Position numbers and translations under genes: made by a program. A stretch of DNA of 54,122 bases from Lysobacterales bacterium (GTDB lineage: Bacteria; Pseudomonadota; Gammaproteobacteria; Xanthomonadales; SZUA-36), in the NCBI GenBank assembly GCA_013002505.1, contig JABDJL010000192.1, positions 1 through 54,122 on the forward strand. Direction: 5' to 3'. This document shows, one piece after another, positions 8,525 through 17,495 of this stretch (the stretch's first letter is position 1; every line of letters begins with the position of its first letter). Below the pieces are notes generated by a model. The model ran no database searches. It was not told the origin of the DNA and saw only the letters and a program-made list of their open reading frames with translations.

Positions 8525-9800
8525 GGCCACTCTCCAGTTCGTCCATCGCCGTTGTCAGCCGCATGGCCAGCGATTCGTGCAGCGCCTCGTGCGGCACCCG
8601 GTCAATCACGCTGCGGCAAAAGGCCAGGGTCAACATTTTGCGACCCTGTTCTTCGCTGATGCCCCGGCTGCGCAAATAAAACATGGCTGCCTGGTCCAAC
8701 TGACCAACCGTCGCACCGTGCGCGGCCACGACTTCGTCTGCAAGAATTTCCAATTCGGGCTTGGCGTCAATCTCCGCCTTTCGCGAAAGCAGCAGGCCGG
8801 CGCTGGATTGCTGTGAGTCGCTGCCGTCTGCACCGGGCGCCACGTGCACCCTGCCGTTGAAGACAATTTTTGACCGGTCGCCGGCAACGGCCCGGAACAA
8901 CTGCCCGGACTGGCAATTCATGGCCTGGTGATCAGCCTCGAAATGGTAATCAACATGGGCGTCACCCGAGCCAAGCACCGCGGCATTGAGTGAACAGCCA
9001 GCGCCTTCGCCGGCAAACTCCGAGCGAACGTCATGACGGGCGAGCCCGGCGCCAAGGTCCATGCCGGTGAACGAGTAGCGGGTCGATGTGCCGTGGCGCA
9101 CTTCAGTGCGGCCAATCAGCAGTGACTCAGCGGGATAATGTTGCAGGCGGCTGTGAAACAGCTCGGCGCCTTCACCCAGCTCGATCTGCTCGACCAGATT
9201 CAGTTTTGCCGGGTGCTGTGAGCCGTTCTCGAACTGTTCGACCAGGTGCAGACGGGCTCCCGTTTCCAACACCACGCAAATGCGCGCGTGGTTCATTTCT
9301 TCCGCGCCGCACGGCCACTGCAGCAGTAACTCGCCCGCGTCGATGCCTGCGGCAACATGTATGTACAAGCCCTGCCCCAGTGCCGCGGTGTTGAGCTGAG
9401 AAAATGCATGCTGGCGGCCGTCGATGGGCAGTGATTCCAGCAAATCAACCAGTGGCTGATCTGCTTCTTGCAGCGCAGCAGCCAGCGGCTTGACGCAAAG
9501 ACCATCACGATTTTCGCCTGGCATCTCGCTGACATCGCCATTGATCAGAACAACCTTTGCGTCGGTGTCAATCAGTGGCTGTGGCACGCGGGGTTCGAAC
9601 GTATCAGCATCATCGGCCGTGGCGCGGACTGACTGCGCTGCAACCGCCGTGTATTTCCATTGCTCGGTTTTTCTGCCGGGTAAACCGAGGAACCGGTCGC
9701 TGGCAGACTGTCTCAGGGTGTTCAGCCAGGATGGGTCGCCGCTGCGAACCACCGAATGGGCCAGAAAATCTTGCGTCGAAAGGCTGCTCTGCCGATTCAT
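8517..9800 (-). CDS. sufD: Fe-S cluster assembly protein SufD
   Basis: A 427-residue cytoplasmic scaffold component that pairs with SufB and SufC in the SufBC2D complex. The body is the right-handed beta-helix typical of SufB/SufD, with the conserved C-terminal block around AAHGATVGQLDQ and YLRSRGI. Its start overlaps the sufC stop by four bases and its end overlaps sufS. SufD paralogues diverge more than SufB, and the assignment relies on the C-terminal block and the gene order. Confidence 0.95.
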   Translation of the reverse strand: MNRQSSLSTQDFLAHSVVRSGDPSWLNTLRQSASDRFLGLPGRKTEQWKYTAVAAQSVRATADDADTFEPRVPQPLIDTDAKVVLINGDVSEMPGENRDGLCVKPLAAALQEADQPLVDLLESLPIDGRQHAFSQLNTAALGQGLYIHVAAGIDAGELLLQWPCGAEEMNHARICVVLETGARLHLVEQFENGSQHPAKLNLVEQIELGEGAELFHSRLQHYPAESLLIGRTEVRHGTSTRYSFTGMDLGAGLARHDVRSEFAGEGAGCSLNAAVLGSGDAHVDYHFEADHQAMNCQSGQLFRAVAGDRSKIVFNGRVHVAPGADGSDSQQSSAGLLLSRKAEIDAKPELEILADEVVAAHGATVGQLDQAAMFYLRSRGISEEQGRKMLTLAFCRSVIDRVPHEALHESLAMRLTTAMDELESGHE

Positions 9801-10570
9801 ACCGCGGCCTGCTCCAGCTCGGCAATGCCTCCGTCCTCGAGCCAGGTGTAACCCTGCTCTTCAAGCTTCAGGGCCAGTTCGGGACCTCCGCTGGCAACAA
9901 TCCTGCCCTCGGAAAGCACGTGCACGCGATCCGGCTTGATGTACTCGAGCAAACGCTGATAATGCGTCACCAGGATGATCGCCCGTTCCGGCGAGCGCAG
10001 CTGGTTGACGCCCTCGGCAACCGCCTTCAGGGCATCGATATCGAGCCCGGAATCGGTTTCGTCGAGTATCGCCAGTTTCGGCTCGAGCACGGCCATCTGG
10101 AAAATTTCATTTCTTTTCTTCTCACCACCCGAAAACCCTTCGTTGACCGCCCGGTGCAGCAGTTCATCACCGATATGCAGTACCTCCAGGCGCTCGCGCA
10201 CCAGCCGCAGGAAGCCGACCGAATCCAGCGGCTCCTCGCCGCGATGCTTGCGCTGCGCATTCAGGGCCGCACGCAGGAAATAGGTGTTGTTGACGCCGGG
10301 AATTTCCACCGGGTACTGGAAGGCCAGGAACACACCCTCGCAGGCACGCTCTTCGGGTTCGAGTTCCAGCAAGTTCTTGCCCTGGTAGGCCACCTCTCCA
10401 CGGGTAACCTCGTAGCCTTCCCGGCCAGCGATGACATTGCCCAGCGTACTTTTACCTGAGCCATTCGGCCCCATGATGGCATGCACCTCGCCGGCGTTGA
10501 CCTCGAGGTCGAGCCCCTTGAGAATTTCCTTGCCTTCGACACTGGCGTGTAACTCTTTGATTTTTAACAT
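9797..10570 (-). CDS. sufC: Fe-S cluster assembly ATPase SufC
   Basis: An ABC-type ATPase of 257 residues that drives conformational change in the SufBC2D scaffold in the cytoplasm. Walker A is GPNGSGKST (34-42), the ABC signature is SGGEKKR (147-153), and Walker B with its following D-loop is AILDETDSGLD (167-177). It is separated from sufB by 85 bases holding an imperfect palindrome, whereas the operon's other junctions overlap. Confidence 0.97.
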   Translation of the reverse strand: MLKIKELHASVEGKEILKGLDLEVNAGEVHAIMGPNGSGKSTLGNVIAGREGYEVTRGEVAYQGKNLLELEPEERACEGVFLAFQYPVEIPGVNNTYFLRAALNAQRKHRGEEPLDSVGFLRLVRERLEVLHIGDELLHRAVNEGFSGGEKKRNEIFQMAVLEPKLAILDETDSGLDIDALKAVAEGVNQLRSPERAIILVTHYQRLLEYIKPDRVHVLSEGRIVASGGPELALKLEEQGYTWLEDGGIAELEQAAV

Positions 10571-10610
10571 ACGTATTCGTTTTCCAATGATGCAATGATG
10601 GGGTCAGATT

Positions 10611-10641
10611 CAAGGGCCACTGTGGCGCACTCTGGCACTTG
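10611..10641. repeat. Imperfect palindrome between sufB and sufC (REP-like)
   Basis: In the sufB-sufC gap, 31 bases form nested arms: CAAG/CTTG, GCCA/TGGC and GTG/CAC around a GCG loop, with small symmetric mismatches between them. It is flanked by GGGGTCAGATTCAA (10600-10613), which resembles, from memory, ends of REP-type elements linked to Y1 transposases. In the mRNA it would fold into a hairpin between two cistrons and could affect transcript stability or the sufB:sufC ratio. Confidence 0.5.
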
Positions 10642-10655
10642 ACTGTGATTCCTTT

Positions 10656-12100
<1,445 letters not shown>

Positions 12101-12104
<4 letters not shown>

Positions 12105-12562
12105 GGGTGCGCATCCTGGCTGTTCAGCGTGGCAATCTTCAGGGCCGGCTCAATCCTGGGCAACGGTTTCGCCATTTCTGCCAGCGATACCCCCTCCATG
12201 GCCCGTGCAACTGCCGACGAAATACGTTGCCAGTTACTGCGCAGGCTGCACAGGGCTTCCTGGCTGCACAGGCCTTCTTCTACGCTGCATTCGGTCATTG
12301 CGATGGGGCCTTCGATGGCTTCAATGACCTGCGCGACGCTGGTGCTGGCAGCGTCTTTTTCCATCCGGTATCCACCGTTGATCCCACGAAAGGACTGCAC
12401 CAGCCCGGCGCGTCCGAGCAGCTTCAGAACTTTGCTGACCGTCGGCAGTTCCAGGTGGGTTCGTTCAGCAAGCTCATGGGCGCTGACAATCTCGCCTGCC
12501 TGTGCGCTGAGTTCGACCATCACCATGATCGCGTAATCGCTGAGTTTGCTGATGCGTAACAT
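12101..12562 (-). CDS. Rrf2-family SUF system regulator
   Basis: A 153-residue winged-helix transcription factor of the Rrf2/IscR family, and the first gene of the suf operon. The DNA-binding domain occupies about 1-70. Cysteines 92, 99 and 105 (C-X6-C-X5-C) fit the Fe-S ligand region of IscR-like sensors, so it probably represses the operon when carrying a cluster. This matches the family named SUF system Fe-S cluster assembly regulator. A promoter with a palindrome in its spacer lies just upstream, consistent with autoregulation. Confidence 0.92.
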
Positions 12563-12593
12563 GCCGCAATGATTTCCGGTTACCAGACTGTTT

Positions 12594-12622
12594 AATATAG
12601 TACCATATCAGTCCTGTTTAAA
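12594..12622 (-). promoter_or_regulatory. Candidate suf operon promoter with overlapping operator
   Basis: On the minus strand, TTTAAA (12617-12622) and TATATT (12594-12599) are separated by exactly 17 bases, 32 bases ahead of the regulator start. An imperfect palindrome with a GTAC core (12595-12608, ATATAGTACCATAT on the plus strand) straddles the -10 and spacer. The octamer CTGTTTAA appears on the plus strand at 12588-12595 and 12614-12621. This is where an Rrf2 repressor would block transcription; the site is predicted, not matched to a published motif. Confidence 0.55.
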
Positions 12623-12677
12623 CCCCGACCACATCCTGCCGACCGGCGAAAGCTTTGCGGTTTCACCGCAGTCCTGA

Positions 12678-13688
12678 ATGCGGCAGAATGCCGGCATGGT
12701 TTCTGACGCAGCACCTTCACCCGCCCAGGACGCCAGGCTCGACAAGGCCCGCGGCTGGCTGTCGCGCGTCAGCGCGGTAAATGATGCGAATCTCATACCC
12801 GTGGCCGGTGACGCCAGTTTCAGGCGCTATTTCCGGGTGACCAGTAAATCCAGCTCGTGGGTGCTGATGGATGCGCCACCGGCCAAAGAAGACAGCCGCC
12901 CTTTCCTCGATGTATCAAGCAGGCTGCGCAGCGCGGGGATTCGCGCACCGGCGATTGTTGCCCGGGATACTGACCTTGGGTTCATATTGCTGGAAGATTT
13001 TGGCGACACGCTGCTGCGGGATGCACTGGATGAACGATCAGCTTCAGCATGGTTTCCAAGACTCCTGGCCCTGCTGGCAAAACTGAGCCAGGAAGTCGAA
13101 ACAGAGGGCCTGCCGCACTACGACCGTAAACTCCTGACCCAGGAGCTGGAACTGTTTACCCGCTGGTACCTTGACCGTCACCATGAAATCAAGCTCGATT
13201 GCGACGACCTCGAAACCTGGGAGTCGATGTGTACCCTGCTGCTTGAGAGCGCCGCAGAACAGCCCCGGGTTTTCGTTCATCGTGACTTTCACTCCTGCAA
13301 CCTGATGGTCTTACCTACCGGGGACCTGGGATTGATCGACTTCCAGGACGCCGTGCTCGGCCCGCTCAGCTATGATTTTGCTTCGCTGGCATGGGACCGC
13401 TACATCACGTGGTCTCGCGAACAACTACTGGAGTGGATGATCGGGTATCGCGACCAGGTATCACCAGCGACCGACGAACAGACCTGGATACGCTGGTGTG
13501 ACTGGATGGGCCTGCAAAGAAACCTGAAAATTGTCGGTATCTTTTCGCGCCTGAACTACCGGGACGGGAAAACCGAATACCTCGAAATGATTCCGAGGTT
13601 CTGGGAGTACATCGTGGATGTGCTTCCACGATATCCGGAACTGGGCGCCTTCGAGGCCATGCTGGAGCGGCTCCGATGCGCGCCATGA
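12678..13688 (+). CDS. amgK: N-acetylmuramate/N-acetylglucosamine anomeric kinase AmgK
   Basis: A 336-residue kinase with an aminoglycoside-phosphotransferase fold that makes MurNAc-1-phosphate from recycled cell-wall sugar, as in Pseudomonas. The Brenner motif is HRDFHSCN (201-208) and the metal-binding loop is DFQDA (221-225). Its 3' end overlaps murU by 13 bases; MurU uses the kinase's product. Two in-frame ATGs are possible (12678 and 12696), neither with a clear Shine-Dalgarno sequence. It diverges from the suf operon, unlike the pseudomonad location near lptD. Confidence 0.93.
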   Translation: MRQNAGMVSDAAPSPAQDARLDKARGWLSRVSAVNDANLIPVAGDASFRRYFRVTSKSSSWVLMDAPPAKEDSRPFLDVSSRLRSAGIRAPAIVARDTDLGFILLEDFGDTLLRDALDERSASAWFPRLLALLAKLSQEVETEGLPHYDRKLLTQELELFTRWYLDRHHEIKLDCDDLETWESMCTLLLESAAEQPRVFVHRDFHSCNLMVLPTGDLGLIDFQDAVLGPLSYDFASLAWDRYITWSREQLLEWMIGYRDQVSPATDEQTWIRWCDWMGLQRNLKIVGIFSRLNYRDGKTEYLEMIPRFWEYIVDVLPRYPELGAFEAMLERLRCAP

Positions 13689-14335
13689 TTCTTTCGGCCG
13701 GCCGCGGTGAACGGCTTCGGCCACTGACTGACACGACACCCAAGCCGCTGGTTGAAGTAGCGGGTAAGCCGCTGCTGTTTTATCACCTGGAACGGCTTGC
13801 CGGCGCCGGGTTCCGGGAAATCGTCATCAACCTGGCCCATCTTGGAAAACAAATCACGGACGCCGTGGGCGATGGCTCGCGCTGGGGCCTCAATGTCCAC
13901 TACTCGCAGGAACCTGACGGTGCGCTGGAAACCGGTGGTGGCATCGCCCAGGCACGACCGTTGCTGGGAACTGCGCCTTTCCTGGTGGTCAACGGGGACA
14001 TCTGGACCGATTTTCCGTTCATCCGGCTGAGGGCCGTCAAGTGTGATTTTGCACACCTCGTACTGGTGCCGGTGCCGCCGGGCAAAAACGATGGCGACTT
14101 TCACCTCGATGGCGCGCGGGTGCGCAATTCGGGTTCGCCGAGCCATACATTCAGCGGCATCAGCGTGTACCATCCACGCCTGTTTGAAAGCGCACCGGGC
14201 GGACGCTGGTCTATCGTGCCATTGCTGCGAGAAACCGTGGACCGCCAGTTCGTCAGCGGCGAGCTATACAACGGTCGCTGGCACGATACCGGGACTCCGG
14301 AATCACTGGAAATGGCGCGTGCCGCTGCGCGGTGA
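13676..14335 (+). CDS. murU: N-acetylmuramate-1-phosphate uridylyltransferase MurU
   Basis: A nucleotidyltransferase of 219 residues that converts MurNAc-1-phosphate and UTP to UDP-MurNAc, bypassing MurA/MurB and thus fosfomycin-sensitive synthesis. The pyrophosphorylase signature is LSAGRGERLRPLT (6-18), with NGDIWTD (106-112) supplying a metal-binding aspartate. It overlaps amgK. Similar folds occur in glucose-1-phosphate uridylyl- and thymidylyltransferases, but the amgK partner and small size favour MurU. Confidence 0.93.
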   Translation: MRAMILSAGRGERLRPLTDTTPKPLVEVAGKPLLFYHLERLAGAGFREIVINLAHLGKQITDAVGDGSRWGLNVHYSQEPDGALETGGGIAQARPLLGTAPFLVVNGDIWTDFPFIRLRAVKCDFAHLVLVPVPPGKNDGDFHLDGARVRNSGSPSHTFSGISVYHPRLFESAPGGRWSIVPLLRETVDRQFVSGELYNGRWHDTGTPESLEMARAAAR

Positions 14336-14481
14336 GTGCGGTTGACAGCCTAAAAAGCTGATCTGGACCACGTACAGCGAAAACAATTGGCCCGTGCGCT
14401 TGATTTTTCCGCATTGCCGGATTCAAGATAGCGCTTTCCCGGCGCCGGCATCAGAGCGGCGCGATTACAGGAGAACCATCA

Positions 14482-15621
14482 ATGTCATTGACCGTTGCAG
14501 TGCTCAGGGAAACTGCCGAGGGTGAAAAACGCGTTGCACTGGACCCCGGCAGCGCGTCCAAGCTGGAAAAACGCGGCATCCGCGTACTGGTTGAAAAAGA
14601 TGCCGGTAAACGGGCAGGATTCAACAACGATCAATACGGCGGAGCTGCCATTCTCGACGACCGTGACGCCTTGCTGACCATGGCTGACGTGGTCATGTGG
14701 GTCCAGCCACCGGACGTCTCGACGGTCAACCACATGAATGAAGGCAGCGTTGGCATCGGCCACGCCTTCGCGCACCGCAACCCTGACCTGGTCAACGCGC
14801 TTAATGACCAGAAAATCAGCTGCCTGGCCATGGAACTGGTGCCACGCATCACGCGCGCCCAGAGCATGGATGTCCTGTCGTCGCAGGCCACCGTGGCCGG
14901 TTACAAGGCGGTGCTGCGGGCTGCCAGCCTGGCGCCGCGCTTGTTTCCGATGCTGACCACCGCGGCCGGCACCCTGCGGCCTTCGCGCGTCATCGTGATT
15001 GGCGCCGGTGTGGCCGGTTTGCAGGCCATTGCGACGGCCCGCAGGCTGGGCGCGCGCGTCGAGGCCTATGACATTCGCTCGGCAGCCCGCGAGCAGGTTG
15101 AATCGCTGGGCGCCAAGATGATTGATACCGGCGTGGATGCCGAGGGTGAAGGCGGCTATGCGCGCGAACTCACCGACGAGGAAAAGCAACAACAAGCCGA
15201 AAAACTGGCAGAGCACCTCGCCAAGAGCGACGTGGTGATTTCGACGGCCGCGATTCCCGGCCGGCCTGCACCCAAGATCATTACCACGGCGATGGTCGAT
15301 GACATGCAACCGGGAACGGTGATTGTAGACCTGGCTGCAGAATCGGGCGGCAACTGTGAACTCACACAACCGGGCACCACCATCGACCACGATGGCGTCA
15401 TTATTGACGGACCCCTGAACCTGGCCAGCCAGGCGGCAATCCATGCCAGCGAGATGTACGCCCGCAACCTGGTCAACCTGATGGACCTGATGATCGAAGA
15501 AGATTCCCTGAAGGTTGACATGGAAGACGAAGTCATCGCGGGCACGATGCTCACTCACCAGGGAAAACTGGTTCATGAACAGACCGCAAAACTGCTTGGC
15601 CTGAGCGAAGGAGATAACTGA
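14482..15621 (+). CDS. pntAA: NAD(P) transhydrogenase alpha subunit, part 1 (PntAA)
   Basis: The soluble NAD(H)-binding domain I of proton-translocating transhydrogenase, 379 residues, related to alanine dehydrogenase. Its Rossmann motif is VIGAGVAGLQA near residue 175. In E. coli this domain is fused to the membrane segment; here the alpha chain is split, as in Rhodospirillum. AGGAG lies 8 bases ahead of the ATG. It is followed one base later by pntAB. The enzyme makes NADPH from NADH at the expense of the proton gradient. Confidence 0.96.
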   Translation: MSLTVAVLRETAEGEKRVALDPGSASKLEKRGIRVLVEKDAGKRAGFNNDQYGGAAILDDRDALLTMADVVMWVQPPDVSTVNHMNEGSVGIGHAFAHRNPDLVNALNDQKISCLAMELVPRITRAQSMDVLSSQATVAGYKAVLRAASLAPRLFPMLTTAAGTLRPSRVIVIGAGVAGLQAIATARRLGARVEAYDIRSAAREQVESLGAKMIDTGVDAEGEGGYARELTDEEKQQQAEKLAEHLAKSDVVISTAAIPGRPAPKIITTAMVDDMQPGTVIVDLAAESGGNCELTQPGTTIDHDGVIIDGPLNLASQAAIHASEMYARNLVNLMDLMIEEDSLKVDMEDEVIAGTMLTHQGKLVHEQTAKLLGLSEGDN

Positions 15622-15622
15622 C

Positions 15623-15910
15623 GTGGAAGGATTTGTTGCGCTTTACATATTTATGCTGGCCGCGTTTACCGGTTACGAAGTGATCTCCAAGGTCCCTGTA
15701 ATCCTGCACACGCCGTTGATGTCAGGTTCCAATTTCGTTCACGGTATCGTGCTGGTGGGCGCCATGGTCGCCCTCGGCAGCGCCAGTTCCACAACCGAAC
15801 AGGTGATTGGCTTTGTCGCCGTGCTGCTGGGCGCCGGAAACGCCGTGGGCGGTTACGTCGTGACCGAACGCATGCTCGAGATGTTCAAATCCAGCAAAGG
15901 GGATAAGTAA
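15623..15910 (+). CDS. pntAB: NAD(P) transhydrogenase alpha subunit, part 2 (PntAB)
   Basis: A 95-residue inner-membrane protein with about three hydrophobic helices, forming part of the proton channel (domain II) of the transhydrogenase. The conserved segment TPLMSGSNFVHGIV follows the first helix. The start codon is GTG at 15623, one base after the pntAA stop, and the last base of its stop is the first base of pntB, so the three genes form one translational unit. Confidence 0.95.
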   Translation: MEGFVALYIFMLAAFTGYEVISKVPVILHTPLMSGSNFVHGIVLVGAMVALGSASSTTEQVIGFVAVLLGAGNAVGGYVVTERMLEMFKSSKGDK

Positions 15911-17322
15911 TGGGTGATGTGCTCAACGCCGACCTGGCGCACTGGCTGATCCAGGCCAGTTATTTCCTGGCTGCCATCTTGTTCATTTCGGGGCTCAAGA
16001 AGATGAGCCACCCGACCACCGCGCGCGGCGGCGTCATCTGGGCCGGTCTCGGCATGCTGGTGGCCACGCTCATCACCTACCTCGAACCCGGCATGAACAA
16101 TTACATGCTGATGACCGTGGCGATCTTTGTCGGCGGCGTATTGGCCTGGTGGTCCGGCAAACGCGTGGCCATGACCGACATGCCACAAATGATTGCCTTG
16201 TACAACGGCATGGGCGGTGGTTCGGCGGCCGCTATCGCCGCAGTCGAGTTACTGCGCGTTCTGACCGGTGCCGGCCTGACCCACGAAGCAGTGGCGGCCC
16301 GCGAACTGGCAGTCCTGGGCGCCCTGATCGGCACTATCGCCTTTTCGGGATCACTGATTGCATTTGCCAAGCTGCAGGGCTGGATGCGCAAGGTCTACCG
16401 TTTCAAGGGGCAACAGGTATTCAACGGGTTGGTTTTTGTCGCCCTGATTTACCTGGGCGTGATGCTGGCCACCTCCGACTTCAGCCTTGCCCAGTTCACG
16501 GCGTTTTTCGTGCTGGCGCTGCTGTTTGGTGTGCTGATGACCGTTCCTATCGGCGGCGCGGACATGCCGGTGGTGATATCGCTGTACAACGCCCTGACCG
16601 GACTGGCGGTCGGCGTCGAGGGGTTCGTACTGCAGAACCCGGCCATGATGATCGCCGGTATCGTGGTTGGATCAGCCGGTACGCTGCTGACCCAGTTGAT
16701 GGCCAAAGCCATGAACCGGCCGCTGAGCAATGTGCTGTTCGCCGGCTTCGGAACAGGTGATGACGGCGGCTCCAGCTCCGAGGTCAGCGGATCGATGAAA
16801 GCCATTGATGCGGCCGATGCGGCGATCACGATGGCCTATGCCGAAAAAGTTGTCATTGTTCCGGGATATGGCATGGCCGTGGCCCAGGCCCAGCACAAAA
16901 TCTGGGAACTGACCCAGTTATTGCGCTCCAAGGGTGTCAAGGTGTTGTTCGCCATTCATCCGGTGGCCGGCCGCATGCCGGGTCACATGAACGTACTGCT
17001 GGCCGAGGCCGGGGTTCCCTACGACCTGATCGAAGACCTCGAAGACATTAACAGCCAGTTCCCGAACACGGACGTGGCGCTGGTGATCGGCGCCAACGAT
17101 GTTGTGAACCCGGCAGCGCGCAAGGACACGTCCAGCCCGATATACGGCATGCCCATTCTTGACGCCGACAAGGCCAGGAACGTGTTTGTCGTCAAGCGCG
17201 GCCAGGGCACCGGCTTCTCGGGCATCGAGAACCTGCTGTTCTTCGAAGACAACACGCGCATGTGCTACGGCGATGCGCAGGAAGTCGCCCAGAAGCTGAT
17301 ACAGGGAGTTAAGAGCCTGTAG
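15910..17322 (+). CDS. pntB: NAD(P) transhydrogenase beta subunit PntB
   Basis: A 470-residue protein with about eight to nine N-terminal membrane helices (rest of the proton channel) and a C-terminal soluble NADP(H)-binding domain III. The latter begins near residue 300 with VVIVPGYGMAVAQAQ and includes HPVAGRMPGHMNV and GANDVVNPAA, all typical of PntB. It completes the pntAA-pntAB-pntB operon. No strong terminator follows, only a REP-like hairpin. Confidence 0.97.
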   Translation: MGDVLNADLAHWLIQASYFLAAILFISGLKKMSHPTTARGGVIWAGLGMLVATLITYLEPGMNNYMLMTVAIFVGGVLAWWSGKRVAMTDMPQMIALYNGMGGGSAAAIAAVELLRVLTGAGLTHEAVAARELAVLGALIGTIAFSGSLIAFAKLQGWMRKVYRFKGQQVFNGLVFVALIYLGVMLATSDFSLAQFTAFFVLALLFGVLMTVPIGGADMPVVISLYNALTGLAVGVEGFVLQNPAMMIAGIVVGSAGTLLTQLMAKAMNRPLSNVLFAGFGTGDDGGSSSEVSGSMKAIDAADAAITMAYAEKVVIVPGYGMAVAQAQHKIWELTQLLRSKGVKVLFAIHPVAGRMPGHMNVLLAEAGVPYDLIEDLEDINSQFPNTDVALVIGANDVVNPAARKDTSSPIYGMPILDADKARNVFVVKRGQGTGFSGIENLLFFEDNTRMCYGDAQEVAQKLIQGVKSL

Positions 17323-17326
17323 GCGA

Positions 17327-17369
17327 AGTTCGCGATTATTGGCCTGCGGCCCCAGATCGCTCCCACAAC
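17327..17369. repeat. REP-like palindromic element after pntB
   Basis: On the minus strand the sequence opens GTGGGAGCGAT and closes ATCGCGAAC, with GGCC-GCA-GGCC in the middle, giving nested stems GCGAT/ATCGC and GGCC/GGCC. The GTGGGAGCG start recalls the repetitive extragenic palindromes of pseudomonads and xanthomonads. It lies just past the pntB stop and could protect the transcript 3' end. There is no T-run, so it is not a classic terminator. Confidence 0.4.
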
Positions 17370-17431
17370 TTTTCTGCCCAATCATCACGAGACGTAGTGG
17401 CTGGCTGCGCATGCGTTCACGGCGTGGCCTG

Positions 17432-17460
17432 TTGTGCTTACTGTTGTACTGTGGTATAAC
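17432..17460 (+). promoter_or_regulatory. Candidate sigma-70 promoter of the 573-residue lipoprotein gene
   Basis: TTGTGC (17432-17437) and TATAAC (17455-17460) are separated by 17 bases, with the lipoprotein ATG 35 bases further on. The -10 matches five of six consensus positions and the -35 three. AAGGA precedes the start codon at a suitable distance. Confidence 0.6.
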
Positions 17461-17495
17461 ACCTATACATATTCAAAAAGCAAGGATTCAATTCC

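Noticed and set aside
14342-14347. Perfect TTGACA ahead of pntAA
   Set aside because: No -10-like hexamer at 16-18 bases downstream (GGACCA at 17), so not called as a promoter.
14485-15576. Minus-strand open frame of 363 codons opposite pntAA
   Set aside because: Antisense shadow of a conserved transhydrogenase gene; its composition (His, Gln and Gly rich) is typical of such shadows in high-GC DNA.
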